Assembly (NCBI GenBank): GCA_035308965.1
Contig: DATGFN010000043.1
Coordinates: 124,001-188,000, forward strand
Direction of reading: 5' to 3'
Length of the DNA: 64,000 nucleotides
Source of the DNA: DASYXZ01 sp035308965
GTDB taxonomy: Bacteria; Acidobacteriota; Terriglobia; UBA7540
Shown here piece by piece: positions 44,829 through 52,949 of the stretch. Below the pieces are notes generated by a model, which worked only from the letters and a program-made list of their open reading frames with translations, made no database searches and was not told the DNA's origin. The translations under genes were made by a program, and so were the position numbers. Position 1 is the stretch's first letter, and each line of letters begins with the position of its first letter.

Positions 44829-47044
44829 AATTCCTAGCTAAAACTTTTGCGGGGTTAACTGTCGCGTTTCTCCTCGGCGCCGGAGCAGAGGCTCGCGCGC
44901 CGGCCCAGAAAGTGGAGGACGCCTCGCCGGCCCGCTTGAATCAATTGGTATCGGGCGCCCAGGAAAAGCGCGGATGGCCCGCGCTCAGGCAATTTGCCGA
45001 GTCTGCTCCCACTACTGACCTGCGCGGCCAGAGTTATTTTGCGCTGGGCTATCGAGAGTTCGAAGGGAACGAATTTAAGGCGAGTCTCGATGACTTGAAG
45101 CTCGCGGCGGCCACCCAATTTCCTCTGGCCGATTACGCCGAGTATTATGCCGCCCTGTCCGCTTCGCAAGGAAAGCAAACGCAAACGGCCGTCGACATTT
45201 TGGATGGCTTTGCGTTTCGCCACCCCGAAAGCGTTCTGCGATATGACGCGCTGGCGCTGTACGCCGACGGACTGATCTTGGTCGGGCGTCCCATGACTGC
45301 GGTAAACGCTCTGAGGGCCGAGCCTATGGTTCGGCAGCGCCCGCGGCTCGAACTTCTTCTAGCCCGCGCCGAATTGAGTGCGGAAAAATCGGCGGACGCA
45401 GCGCGAGCGTATCAGGATGTTTATTGTACCTTCCCAACTTCTTCAGAAGCGCGCGTGGCGGCCGAAGAATTGGATAAGCTGCGCGCGTCCATGGGGAAGG
45501 CATTCCCCACGGTGAGCGAGGAACTTGAGACCACGCGCGCGGAGTCGCTACTGCATCATTCGAAATACCGGGATGCGCTTCATGATTTGACGGCGCTCAT
45601 CACAAAAAATCCGGGTAGCGCCCTCGCCCCGCATTGGAAGGTGGAGCGTGCCCGGTGCCTGCTCCACCTGAAGCAATTACCCCAGGCTCTGGACCAGCTC
45701 CAAACCAATTTTAAGGATAATCCCGAAGCGGATGCGGACCGGATGGAAGCGCTGGTTGAAGCGTACGTCGAGCGTGACAACACCGAATCCATGGGCTTGA
45801 TGCTTGATCAGCTCGGCAAGCTTTATCCGCAGTCCCCCTCCTATGCTTCGGCTCTGGATGCGGCGGGCAATCACCTTGTTCGCCAGGGCGACTGGCAGGG
45901 CGCGGCCCGTTATTACGGAGCGCTGGCGCAATCGTTTCCCGATTCGACTCTGGGCCTGGAAGCCGCGTGGCGTGTGGCCTGGTCATATTATCTTCAGCGC
46001 GACTTCTCCAAAGCGCGGCAGGCGTTTGTGGACCACGCCACTCGTTATCCTACTTCGCCGCACGTTGCGGCAATTTTTTATTGGCTGGGCCGGTTGGCGG
46101 AAGCCGACGCTAACTTGAATGAAGCCCACGCCTTTTACAGCCTGGTCGAAACCCGGTGGGCGCAGACTTATTACGCCCAGGCCGCGAGCCGGCGGCCGAC
46201 AGGCGTTCAATCACCCACGGCGACTCAGGTCGAGGGGGGTCAGACGAATTCTCTCGCCAATGATTTGGCGCAGAAAATCCCGCCACCCCCGTCTCCAGCC
46301 GACACGTGTCCGCCCGCCCAGCAGTTGCCCGTTTTGCGTCCATTCTCAATGCTCGCCTCCATGGGTCTGGAAGAACTTGCTCTGCAAAATCTCAGGACCC
46401 TGGTGCGCGAGCGGCCAACATCGTCCGTGCTCCTGATTTCGCTGAGCAATTTTGAAGCGCACACAGGCGAATTGAATCCCTCCGTCCTCGATGCGGGCAA
46501 GGCCGTCCCTTACTTTCCCGATTACGATTTCTCGCAGTTGTCGCAGGAAACCTGGACGCGCCTCTATCCCACCGTTTTCTGGACGGTCGTCGAGCAGCAG
46601 GCTCGGGCGAATTCAGTTGACCCCTATCTGGTGATGGCGCTCATCCGGCAGGAATCCGCGTTTAATCCCGCCGCTCTTTCGAACGCCAATGCCCGCGGGC
46701 TGATGCAAATTCTTCCGGGCACGGCACGGACGCGCAAGGGCGGGCGCGGGCAGGGCGCCAGGCGGCTCTACGAGCCTGAATATAATGTAAAAATCGGCAC
46801 CGATTATTTGCATCAGCTCCTGGATTTGAACCATGGCGTTTTCGAGCAGGCGATGGCTGCTTACCATGCAGGTGAAGATCGTGTAAGTAAATGGATGCGC
46901 GCGCACGCCTTCAGCGACGCCGAGGAATTTCTGGAGACAATTCCCATTCCGGCCACGCGGATCTACGTGGAAAAAGTCGTGCGCGACGCGGCTATTTACC
47001 GGAAGATGATGACGGGGACGCCGGGGTTTAAGAAGTGCAGTTAA
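44825..47044 (+). CDS. Soluble lytic transglycosylase (Slt type) with TPR solenoid
   Basis: The 739-residue periplasmic protein has a signal peptide (KFLAKTFAGLTVAFLLGAGA). A long helical TPR-like solenoid covers about residues 30-560. The C-terminal SLT domain has the catalytic Glu in ALIRQESAFNPAALS, then NARGLMQILPGTA, YNVKIGTDYL and AYHAGEDRV. It cuts peptidoglycan glycan strands to 1,6-anhydro ends. It starts at GTG 44825 inside the upstream stop. Its last codons (KKCS) and stop lie at the edge of a heptad repeat. Confidence 0.9.
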   Translation: MKFLAKTFAGLTVAFLLGAGAEARAPAQKVEDASPARLNQLVSGAQEKRGWPALRQFAESAPTTDLRGQSYFALGYREFEGNEFKASLDDLKLAAATQFPLADYAEYYAALSASQGKQTQTAVDILDGFAFRHPESVLRYDALALYADGLILVGRPMTAVNALRAEPMVRQRPRLELLLARAELSAEKSADAARAYQDVYCTFPTSSEARVAAEELDKLRASMGKAFPTVSEELETTRAESLLHHSKYRDALHDLTALITKNPGSALAPHWKVERARCLLHLKQLPQALDQLQTNFKDNPEADADRMEALVEAYVERDNTESMGLMLDQLGKLYPQSPSYASALDAAGNHLVRQGDWQGAARYYGALAQSFPDSTLGLEAAWRVAWSYYLQRDFSKARQAFVDHATRYPTSPHVAAIFYWLGRLAEADANLNEAHAFYSLVETRWAQTYYAQAASRRPTGVQSPTATQVEGGQTNSLANDLAQKIPPPPSPADTCPPAQQLPVLRPFSMLASMGLEELALQNLRTLVRERPTSSVLLISLSNFEAHTGELNPSVLDAGKAVPYFPDYDFSQLSQETWTRLYPTVFWTVVEQQARANSVDPYLVMALIRQESAFNPAALSNANARGLMQILPGTARTRKGGRGQGARRLYEPEYNVKIGTDYLHQLLDLNHGVFEQAMAAYHAGEDRVSKWMRAHAFSDAEEFLETIPIPATRIYVEKVVRDAAIYRKMMTGTPGFKKCS

Positions 47045-47080
47045 CAGTCGACAGCTGACAGTCGACAGTTGACAGTTAAG
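47041..47080. repeat. Heptad repeat, left flank of the four-helix-bundle gene
   Basis: It consists of 7-bp units TTAACAG TCGACAG CTGACAG TCGACAG TTGACAG TTAAG. Positions 47054-47080 match the reverse complement of 47502-47529 with few changes. The first unit supplies the Slt stop codon. Confidence 0.8.
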
Positions 47081-47146
47081 ATTCCTTTACTGGAAATTGG
47101 CTTGCGCGATGTAAGAGCTCTTCACTACGTTCGGAAAGGGATACCT

Positions 47147-47506
47147 ATGCAACATTTCAAGGATCTGAAAGTTTGGCAGCGGAGCCACCTGCTGGTTTTG
47201 GAGCTGTATAAACTCACGGCAAAGTTTCCCACGGACGAGCGATTCGGCTTGGTTTCGCAATTGCGCCGGGCAGCTGCTTCAGTACCCACCAACATCGCCG
47301 AAGGCGCGAAAAGACGCGGGCAGCAAGATTTCGCCCGATTCCTTAACATCGCTGAAGGTTCACTGGCCGAGACGGAGTACCTTGTTTTGCTCAGCCGCGA
47401 CTTGGGCTATTTGTCCTCATCTGTGGCCGAGGCGCCTCTGGCTGAAACCGCGGAAATATCCCGGATGTTGAACGCATTGCGGTCCAAGGTCGACCGCGCT
47501 TCTTAA
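47147..47506 (+). CDS. Four-helix-bundle protein (S23/IVP family)
   Basis: The 119-residue protein matches the four-helix-bundle family first seen in 23S rRNA intervening sequences. It has FKDLKVWQRSHLLVLELYKL at the start, then FGLVSQLRRAAASVPTNIAE, GAKRRGQQDFARFLNIAEGS and LAETEYLVLLSRDLGY. Function is unknown; relatives such as Avd of diversity-generating retroelements bind nucleic acid. GGAAAGG precedes the ATG at 47147. Heptad-periodic inverted repeats flank the gene and the right one includes its stop codon, which suggests a small mobile unit inserted after slt. Confidence 0.88.
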   Translation: MQHFKDLKVWQRSHLLVLELYKLTAKFPTDERFGLVSQLRRAAASVPTNIAEGAKRRGQQDFARFLNIAEGSLAETEYLVLLSRDLGYLSSSVAEAPLAETAEISRMLNALRSKVDRAS

Positions 47507-47529
47507 ACTGTTAACTGTCGACTGTAAGC
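47502..47529. repeat. Heptad repeat, right flank of the four-helix-bundle gene
   Basis: It consists of 7-bp units CTGTTAA CTGTCGA CTGTAAG CTGTGAG, the inverse of the left flank. It overlaps the last codons of the four-helix-bundle gene and ends 14 bp before the aminotransferase start. Confidence 0.8.
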
Positions 47530-47543
47530 TGTGAGCTTTTTGT

Positions 47544-48704
47544 ATGAGTCTCCCCATCTCCAACAAAGCCCGGCAATTCACCGAATCGGTGATTCGGGAA
47601 ATGACCCGCTTGGCGATGGAACACCATGCCGTCAATCTGGCGCAGGGTTTCCCTGACTTCGCCGCGCCCGCCGAAGTGAAGGAAGCCGCCGTCCGCGCCA
47701 TCCGCGATGACGTGAATCAGTACGCGATTACCTGGGGCGCCCGCGAATTCCGCCGCGCGATTGCCGAGCGGTTTGAAAAAGATTCGGGACTGGCCATCGA
47801 CCCTGAGCGTGAGATCACGGTCTGTTGCGGTTCCACGGAAGCGATGATCGCTTCCCTGCTCGCCGTGGTAAATCCCGGCGAGGAAGTGGTGGTATTTGAA
47901 CCCTTCTATGAAAACTACGGTCCGGATGCGGTGATCTGCGGCGCTGTCCCGCGCTACGTCAAACTCCAGCCGCCCGACTGGACGTTCGACCCCAACGAAC
48001 TGGCCGCCGCGTTCACCGACCGAACGCGTGCGTGCATCCTGAACACGCCCAACAATCCGACCGGAAAAGTTTTTTCCCGCGAAGAGATGGAAGCGATTGC
48101 GGCGCAAGTAAGGCGCACGAACTCATACGTTATAACCGACGAAATTTATCAGTATCTGGTTTACGACGGGGCACAACACATTTCCATGGCCACGCTGCCG
48201 GATATGAGAGATCGAACCATCACCATTAACGGCATGTCCAAGACGTACAGCGTTACGGGATGGCGGGTGGGCTATGCGATCGCGCCCGAGGCTGTTTCAG
48301 CGGCTATCCGCAAGATGCACGATTTCCTCACCGTGGGTGCGGCCGCACCCTTGCAGGAAGCGGGAGTGACCGCGCTGCGCCTTCCGGAAGAGTACTACCG
48401 AAATCTTTGCGCGCATTACATCCGGCGTCGGGACAAAATGCTGGGGGTGCTGGAAGGGGCTGGTTTTCGATGTTTCAAACCGCGCGGCGCTTATTACATC
48501 ATGACCGACATTTCAGACTTTGGTTTCGACGACGACGTCGAATTCACCCGGCACCTGGTGAAGGATATTGGAGTCGCCGTCGTTCCCGGCAGCAGTTTCT
48601 ACAGCCTGCCATCTTCGGGAAGCCGGCAAGTTCGATTTACATTCTGCAAGACCGATGCCACCCTCGACGAAGCGGCCAAACGGCTTCGAAAACTCGTAAA
48701 ATAG
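47544..48704 (+). CDS. PLP-dependent class I/II aminotransferase
   Basis: The 386-residue fold-type I enzyme has the PLP lysine Lys233 in NGMSKTYSVTGWRVGYAI. It also has NTPNNPTGKVF, ITDEIYQYLVYDG, the start NLAQGFPDFAAP and the C-terminal Arg in RQVRFTFCK. It is closest in pattern to the kynurenine/methionine aminotransferases (KAT, YbdL) that use aromatic or sulfur amino acids with 2-oxo acids. The exact substrate is not determined. It starts 14 bp after the heptad repeat. Confidence 0.9.
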   Translation: MSLPISNKARQFTESVIREMTRLAMEHHAVNLAQGFPDFAAPAEVKEAAVRAIRDDVNQYAITWGAREFRRAIAERFEKDSGLAIDPEREITVCCGSTEAMIASLLAVVNPGEEVVVFEPFYENYGPDAVICGAVPRYVKLQPPDWTFDPNELAAAFTDRTRACILNTPNNPTGKVFSREEMEAIAAQVRRTNSYVITDEIYQYLVYDGAQHISMATLPDMRDRTITINGMSKTYSVTGWRVGYAIAPEAVSAAIRKMHDFLTVGAAAPLQEAGVTALRLPEEYYRNLCAHYIRRRDKMLGVLEGAGFRCFKPRGAYYIMTDISDFGFDDDVEFTRHLVKDIGVAVVPGSSFYSLPSSGSRQVRFTFCKTDATLDEAAKRLRKLVK

Positions 48705-48878
48705 TGAAGGTCGTGACCCGCGTTTTCCGATTTCTTAACCTTTATGTAACACTTGAAGTGCATGCTTTCTGCGGTACGCAAATGACGCAAGTCTGACAAA
48801 AGATTCGCGCCCTGCCCCAAGAGATAATTGTGGCTTTATGGCAGGTCAACCTTTAGTTTGGCAATCATTTGGGAAAAC

Positions 48879-50309
48879 ATGAGCAATACCAGTTGGCCGC
48901 TAAGAATTGCGCCGAAGAAAGCCGCGGTGGGCCTCGTTATTCTTGTCACGCTCTTGCAAGGCCAACGGGTGGCACTCGCACAGGATTCACCGGGAACAGG
49001 CGCCCAGGATTCAGGAACATCCAATCCCGGAGAACTTACGACCGTTCTGAATCACTCCACCTCAAGCCGTTATTGGATTTCGGGTCAGGCGAATTTCATT
49101 TTTCAATGGCACAACTCATTTCCAGCGAAATATAGCGGAGCCAACAGTCTGAGCGCGGAGAGTGAGAACGCGCTTTCAAATGTCTTGACGCTTTACACAG
49201 GCTATCAAGTGAATGACTCGACCGAGGTTTTGTTTGATATTGAAAGCGCAGGCGGAAGCGGAATTAGCAAGGCGCTCGGCTTGGCTGGTTTTTCGAATCT
49301 GGATGTGGTCCGCAGTCCCGACTTGGGCCAGACTCCCTACCTGGCGCGGCTGATGTTCCGTAAGATTATCCCTCTGAGCTCACGACGCGTCGAATCGGAA
49401 CGGGGGCCGCTTTCAATGGCCACCCAACTTCCCGCCCGGCGCCTCGATTTTCGAATCGGGAAGTTCAGTGTAGTGGACTTCTTCGATGTGAATTCGGTGG
49501 GGAGCGACAGCCATCTCCAGTTCATGAATTGGACGGACGACAACAACGGCGCCTACGATTATGCCGCTAACACACGCGGGTATACTTGGGGCGCGCTGGT
49601 GGAATATCAATCCCCCGGCTGGGGCGCGCGCTATGCGGAAACGCTCGAGCCCAAGGTCGCCAACGGGGCCAACCTTGATGCCGATTTATTCCGCGCCCAC
49701 GCCGAAAATTTTGAGATAGAGTTTCGCCGCAATTTCATTCCCCATCAACTCGGAACGGTCCGCCTGCTTTCATTCATCAATCACGCCAACATGGGCAACT
49801 ATCGGCAAGCCATCCATGATTTCCGAAGCGGCCTCACTCCAGTTCCCGACGTGATTGCGACCCGCGAGCAAGGTCGCATCAAATACGGATTCGGAATAAA
49901 CCTCGAACAGCCGATTACAGGCACGGTGCGAGCCTTTGGCAGGTTTAGCTGGAACGAAGGACACAACGAATCATTTGCCTACACAGAGGTCGACCAGTCG
50001 GCAAGCCTGGGAGCCGATTTGAGGGGTGATAAATGGCGGCGAAAGCTGGACAAGATTGGAGTGGCCTTTGTATCCAACGCGCTTTCCGGCGATCACCGCG
50101 AGTATCTTGCTTTGGGTGGCCTTGGATTTCTATTGGGAGACGGGAAGCTGACGTACGGCCGGGAAAACATTGTGGAAGCTTATTACACCGTTCACTTGTG
50201 GCGGGGCGTTTTCGCTTCCGTCGACGTTCAGCATTTCAACAACCCCGGCTACAATCAGGACCGCGGTCCGGTGCTGGTCCCCGGCCTGCGCTTGCACATC
50301 GATTTGTGA
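48879..50309 (+). CDS. OprB-type carbohydrate porin-like outer-membrane protein
   Basis: The 476-residue protein has a signal peptide (AAVGLVILVTLLQGQRVALAQ). A beta-barrel pattern of alternating strands resembles OprB/carbohydrate-selective porins: WISGQANFIFQWH, LFDIESAGGSG, RLDFRIGKFSVVDFFD, TWGALVEYQSPGWGARYAE, and a final strand GLRLHIDL. It would let small solutes cross the outer membrane; selectivity is unknown. I chose the ATG at 48879 for the signal peptide; a GTG at 48828 is an alternative. Confidence 0.78.
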   Translation: MSNTSWPLRIAPKKAAVGLVILVTLLQGQRVALAQDSPGTGAQDSGTSNPGELTTVLNHSTSSRYWISGQANFIFQWHNSFPAKYSGANSLSAESENALSNVLTLYTGYQVNDSTEVLFDIESAGGSGISKALGLAGFSNLDVVRSPDLGQTPYLARLMFRKIIPLSSRRVESERGPLSMATQLPARRLDFRIGKFSVVDFFDVNSVGSDSHLQFMNWTDDNNGAYDYAANTRGYTWGALVEYQSPGWGARYAETLEPKVANGANLDADLFRAHAENFEIEFRRNFIPHQLGTVRLLSFINHANMGNYRQAIHDFRSGLTPVPDVIATREQGRIKYGFGINLEQPITGTVRAFGRFSWNEGHNESFAYTEVDQSASLGADLRGDKWRRKLDKIGVAFVSNALSGDHREYLALGGLGFLLGDGKLTYGRENIVEAYYTVHLWRGVFASVDVQHFNNPGYNQDRGPVLVPGLRLHIDL

Positions 50310-50546
50310 GCGGAAAATGTTCCGGCGGCCTCGAAGCATACATCGCGAGCCTTTTGAATTCCGACGGTCAGCTTCGGAGTCCCGTCCCGCGCTCTCAGGG
50401 TACAATTCCGCACTCGCTCCTCCTGTGCACCTGATTGACTTTCTTTGCTATCCACCGTATTTTGGGAAATAGATAACCTGACGAATTGGACGAGGAGAGA
50501 TCGAGAAAAGAAAACTTCCTCAAAGACCCAGCCCTGGAGCAAAAAC

Positions 50547-51656
50547 GTGGCACTGCGACTTTCTGGTTTTGACGCCATTCCGCCAGCGATGGAAAGAACC
50601 AAGCGGCAACTCTTCACGCCCTTTCGTTTTCGACATTGGGCGCGCCTTGCGGTGGTGGTGATGTGCACCGGCGATTTTGCCGGCGGTGGCGGAGGTGGAA
50701 GTTGGGGCGGGTTTAACTATCCCACGCCGAATTCCAGCTCAAATGGAAAACAATTATTGCCGCCTTTCGCCCTGCCTGACAGCCTGGGGTCCACCTTGGC
50801 CAACTACTGGCAATGGATTGCGGTGGGCGTCATTGTGATTGTTCTCTTTGCGCTGGCTTTTGTCTACGTCGCCTGCGTCTTCCGTTTCGTGCTGTTTGAT
50901 TCTGTGCTCAACGACCGCTGCGAGATTGGCGAGGGATGGCGGAAATGGCAGCCGCAAGGCGCGAGTTATTTTCTCTGGACCATTGGTTTCGGAATCACAA
51001 CCCTGCTGGTAATGGCCCTCATGATTGGGGGCCCTATTTTACTGGCGTGGAGGGCCGGAGTGTTCTCCAGTCCCGGGGACCACGTCTTCTTTTTGGTGAC
51101 GGGCGGCATCCTCCTGCTTTTTCTTGGCCTCTTTCTGATATTGGCCAGCGCCCTGACAACTCTATTCGTCAAAGATTTTGTCGTACCGGTGATGGCCCTT
51201 GAGGATCGGGGTGTAATGGACGGTTGGAGGCGCGTGCTGCCCATGCTGGCGGCGGAAAAAGGCGCATTTACGATTTATGTGTTGATGAAAATCGGGCTGG
51301 CCATGGGCAGCGCCATCCTGTTTGCAATTGTCAATGTTTTTGTGCTCATCGGTCTGATCCTTCCGCTGGGCCTCGTCGCTTTGGTCGTGGTGGTTGCAGG
51401 AGCCGCCATGGGCCTTACCTGGACAAGATTCACGATTTGCGCCTCCGTTGTGGCCGGGGGCGTCTTTTTGATGTTACTCATTTACGTTTTATCATTTATT
51501 TCCGCGCCAGCCATGGTGTTCTTCCAGTCTTACTCCATGCATTTCCTTGGATCGCGTTATCCCCGCCTGGACATAGAGCTCGCGCGAACGGCGCCGCCCC
51601 CGAAAATCGCCCCTCCCCTTCCGGGCGCGATTAATCCCCTGCCGGCATCGTCGTGA
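50547..51656 (+). CDS. Multi-pass membrane protein of unknown function
   Basis: The 369-residue protein has a cytosolic N-terminus (FDAIPPAMERTKRQLFTPFRF) and a Gly-rich loop (GGGGGGSWGG). About six membrane helices follow (WIAVGVIVIVLFALAFVYVA; the last near residue 320) and then a Pro-rich tail. Similar uncharacterised membrane proteins occur in Acidobacteria. GGAG lies 7 nt before the GTG at 50547, and the segment before MERTKR is conserved in pattern with that family, so I prefer this start over an ATG at 50589. No function can be assigned. Confidence 0.75.
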   Translation: MALRLSGFDAIPPAMERTKRQLFTPFRFRHWARLAVVVMCTGDFAGGGGGGSWGGFNYPTPNSSSNGKQLLPPFALPDSLGSTLANYWQWIAVGVIVIVLFALAFVYVACVFRFVLFDSVLNDRCEIGEGWRKWQPQGASYFLWTIGFGITTLLVMALMIGGPILLAWRAGVFSSPGDHVFFLVTGGILLLFLGLFLILASALTTLFVKDFVVPVMALEDRGVMDGWRRVLPMLAAEKGAFTIYVLMKIGLAMGSAILFAIVNVFVLIGLILPLGLVALVVVVAGAAMGLTWTRFTICASVVAGGVFLMLLIYVLSFISAPAMVFFQSYSMHFLGSRYPRLDIELARTAPPPKIAPPLPGAINPLPASS

Positions 51657-51816
51657 ATAACCACCCTGTTCAGAGCCGACGCCTCTCCTTAACCGATTGA
51701 TGAGAAACGTTTCCTCCCCAGGGCGTGGCGGGTTCTTCAACTTAAGGCGGGCGTGCTAGAATTCTGTCTTGCAATGATCGAACAATTTGCGGGCGGCAAT
51801 CCACTGAGGTGATTTC

Positions 51817-52803
51817 ATGAACTATCGGATGCTGGGGAAGACCGGAATCAAGGTTTCATCGCTGGGTCTCGGGTGCATGGGCATGTCCGAATTCTATGGC
51901 AAGGGGGATGACCAGGAATCGATGGCCACCATCCATCGCGCGCTTGATTTGGGAATTAATTTCCTGGATACGGCCGACATCTACGGAAATGGCCGTAACG
52001 AGGAATTGGTTGGGAAGGCCATTCGAGGCCGGCGCAACGAAGTTTTCCTGGCGACTAAATTTGGAAATGTTCGGGACGCGGCGGGCGCCTTTCTGGGTAT
52101 CAACGGCACAGCGGATTACGTCCATCGGGCCTGTGAAGCCAGCCTGAAAAGGCTGGGAGTGAATCACATCGATCTCTACTACCAGCACCGCGTGGACAGG
52201 AATACTCCCATTGAGGAAACGGTGGGCGCAATGGCAAAACTTGTCCAGGAAGGAAAGGTCCGTCATCTCGGCCTATCGGAAGCGGGCGCGGCCACACTCC
52301 GCCGCGCCCACGCCACTCATCCCATCTCGGCCTTGCAAACCGAATATTCGTTGTGGTGCCGCGACCCTGAAGATGAGCTCCTGGGCGTTTGCCGGGAACT
52401 CGGGATTAGTTTTGTGGCCTATAGTCCGCTCGGCCGCGGATTCCTGACGGGCCGCTTTAAATCCATCGATGATCTGGCTCCCGATGATTGGCGGCGCAAC
52501 AATCCGCGTTTTCAAGGCGAAAACTTTGGCCGCAATCTGGAACTGGTTCGCCGCGTAGGCGAGATTGCCTCGGAGAAGAGCGTAAACCCTTCGCAGCTGG
52601 CACTGGCCTGGGTTCTGGCTCAGGGTGATGAGGTTGTGCCCATTCCGGGCACGCGGGTCAGGACCCACTTGGAAGAAAATCTTGAAGCGCTCAAAATTAA
52701 TTTCTCCGCCCATGACCTGAAGCGGCTCAATGACGCGGCGCCTAAAGGCTCGACCGCCGGCCAAAGATATCCCGAAGGCGGAATGAAAGTGGTGGGGCTC
52801 TGA
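51817..52803 (+). CDS. Aldo/keto reductase
   Basis: The 328-residue NADP(H)-dependent oxidoreductase is a TIM barrel of the AKR13/YajO-like type. The catalytic Asp and Tyr are in FLDTADIYGNGRNEE, the Lys in FLATKFGN, and the His in DLYYQHRVD. VPIPGTRVRTHLEENLEAL is the cofactor end motif. Substrates of this group are varied aldehydes and ketones. GAGGTGATTTC precedes the ATG. It stands alone. Confidence 0.93.
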   Translation: MNYRMLGKTGIKVSSLGLGCMGMSEFYGKGDDQESMATIHRALDLGINFLDTADIYGNGRNEELVGKAIRGRRNEVFLATKFGNVRDAAGAFLGINGTADYVHRACEASLKRLGVNHIDLYYQHRVDRNTPIEETVGAMAKLVQEGKVRHLGLSEAGAATLRRAHATHPISALQTEYSLWCRDPEDELLGVCRELGISFVAYSPLGRGFLTGRFKSIDDLAPDDWRRNNPRFQGENFGRNLELVRRVGEIASEKSVNPSQLALAWVLAQGDEVVPIPGTRVRTHLEENLEALKINFSAHDLKRLNDAAPKGSTAGQRYPEGGMKVVGL

Positions 52804-52949
52804 TCAAAATGGAATGGACTTGTGACGCGCATGACGTTCTGGAGCGGCACGCGCGCTCGTCTTGACGCTTTAGCTCTTTTCAAATAGAGTGATAATTCTA
52901 GCCCCGATTCCGCCCGTAACGCACAGGCCGGGGAAGCCTCTGGAGTTTT

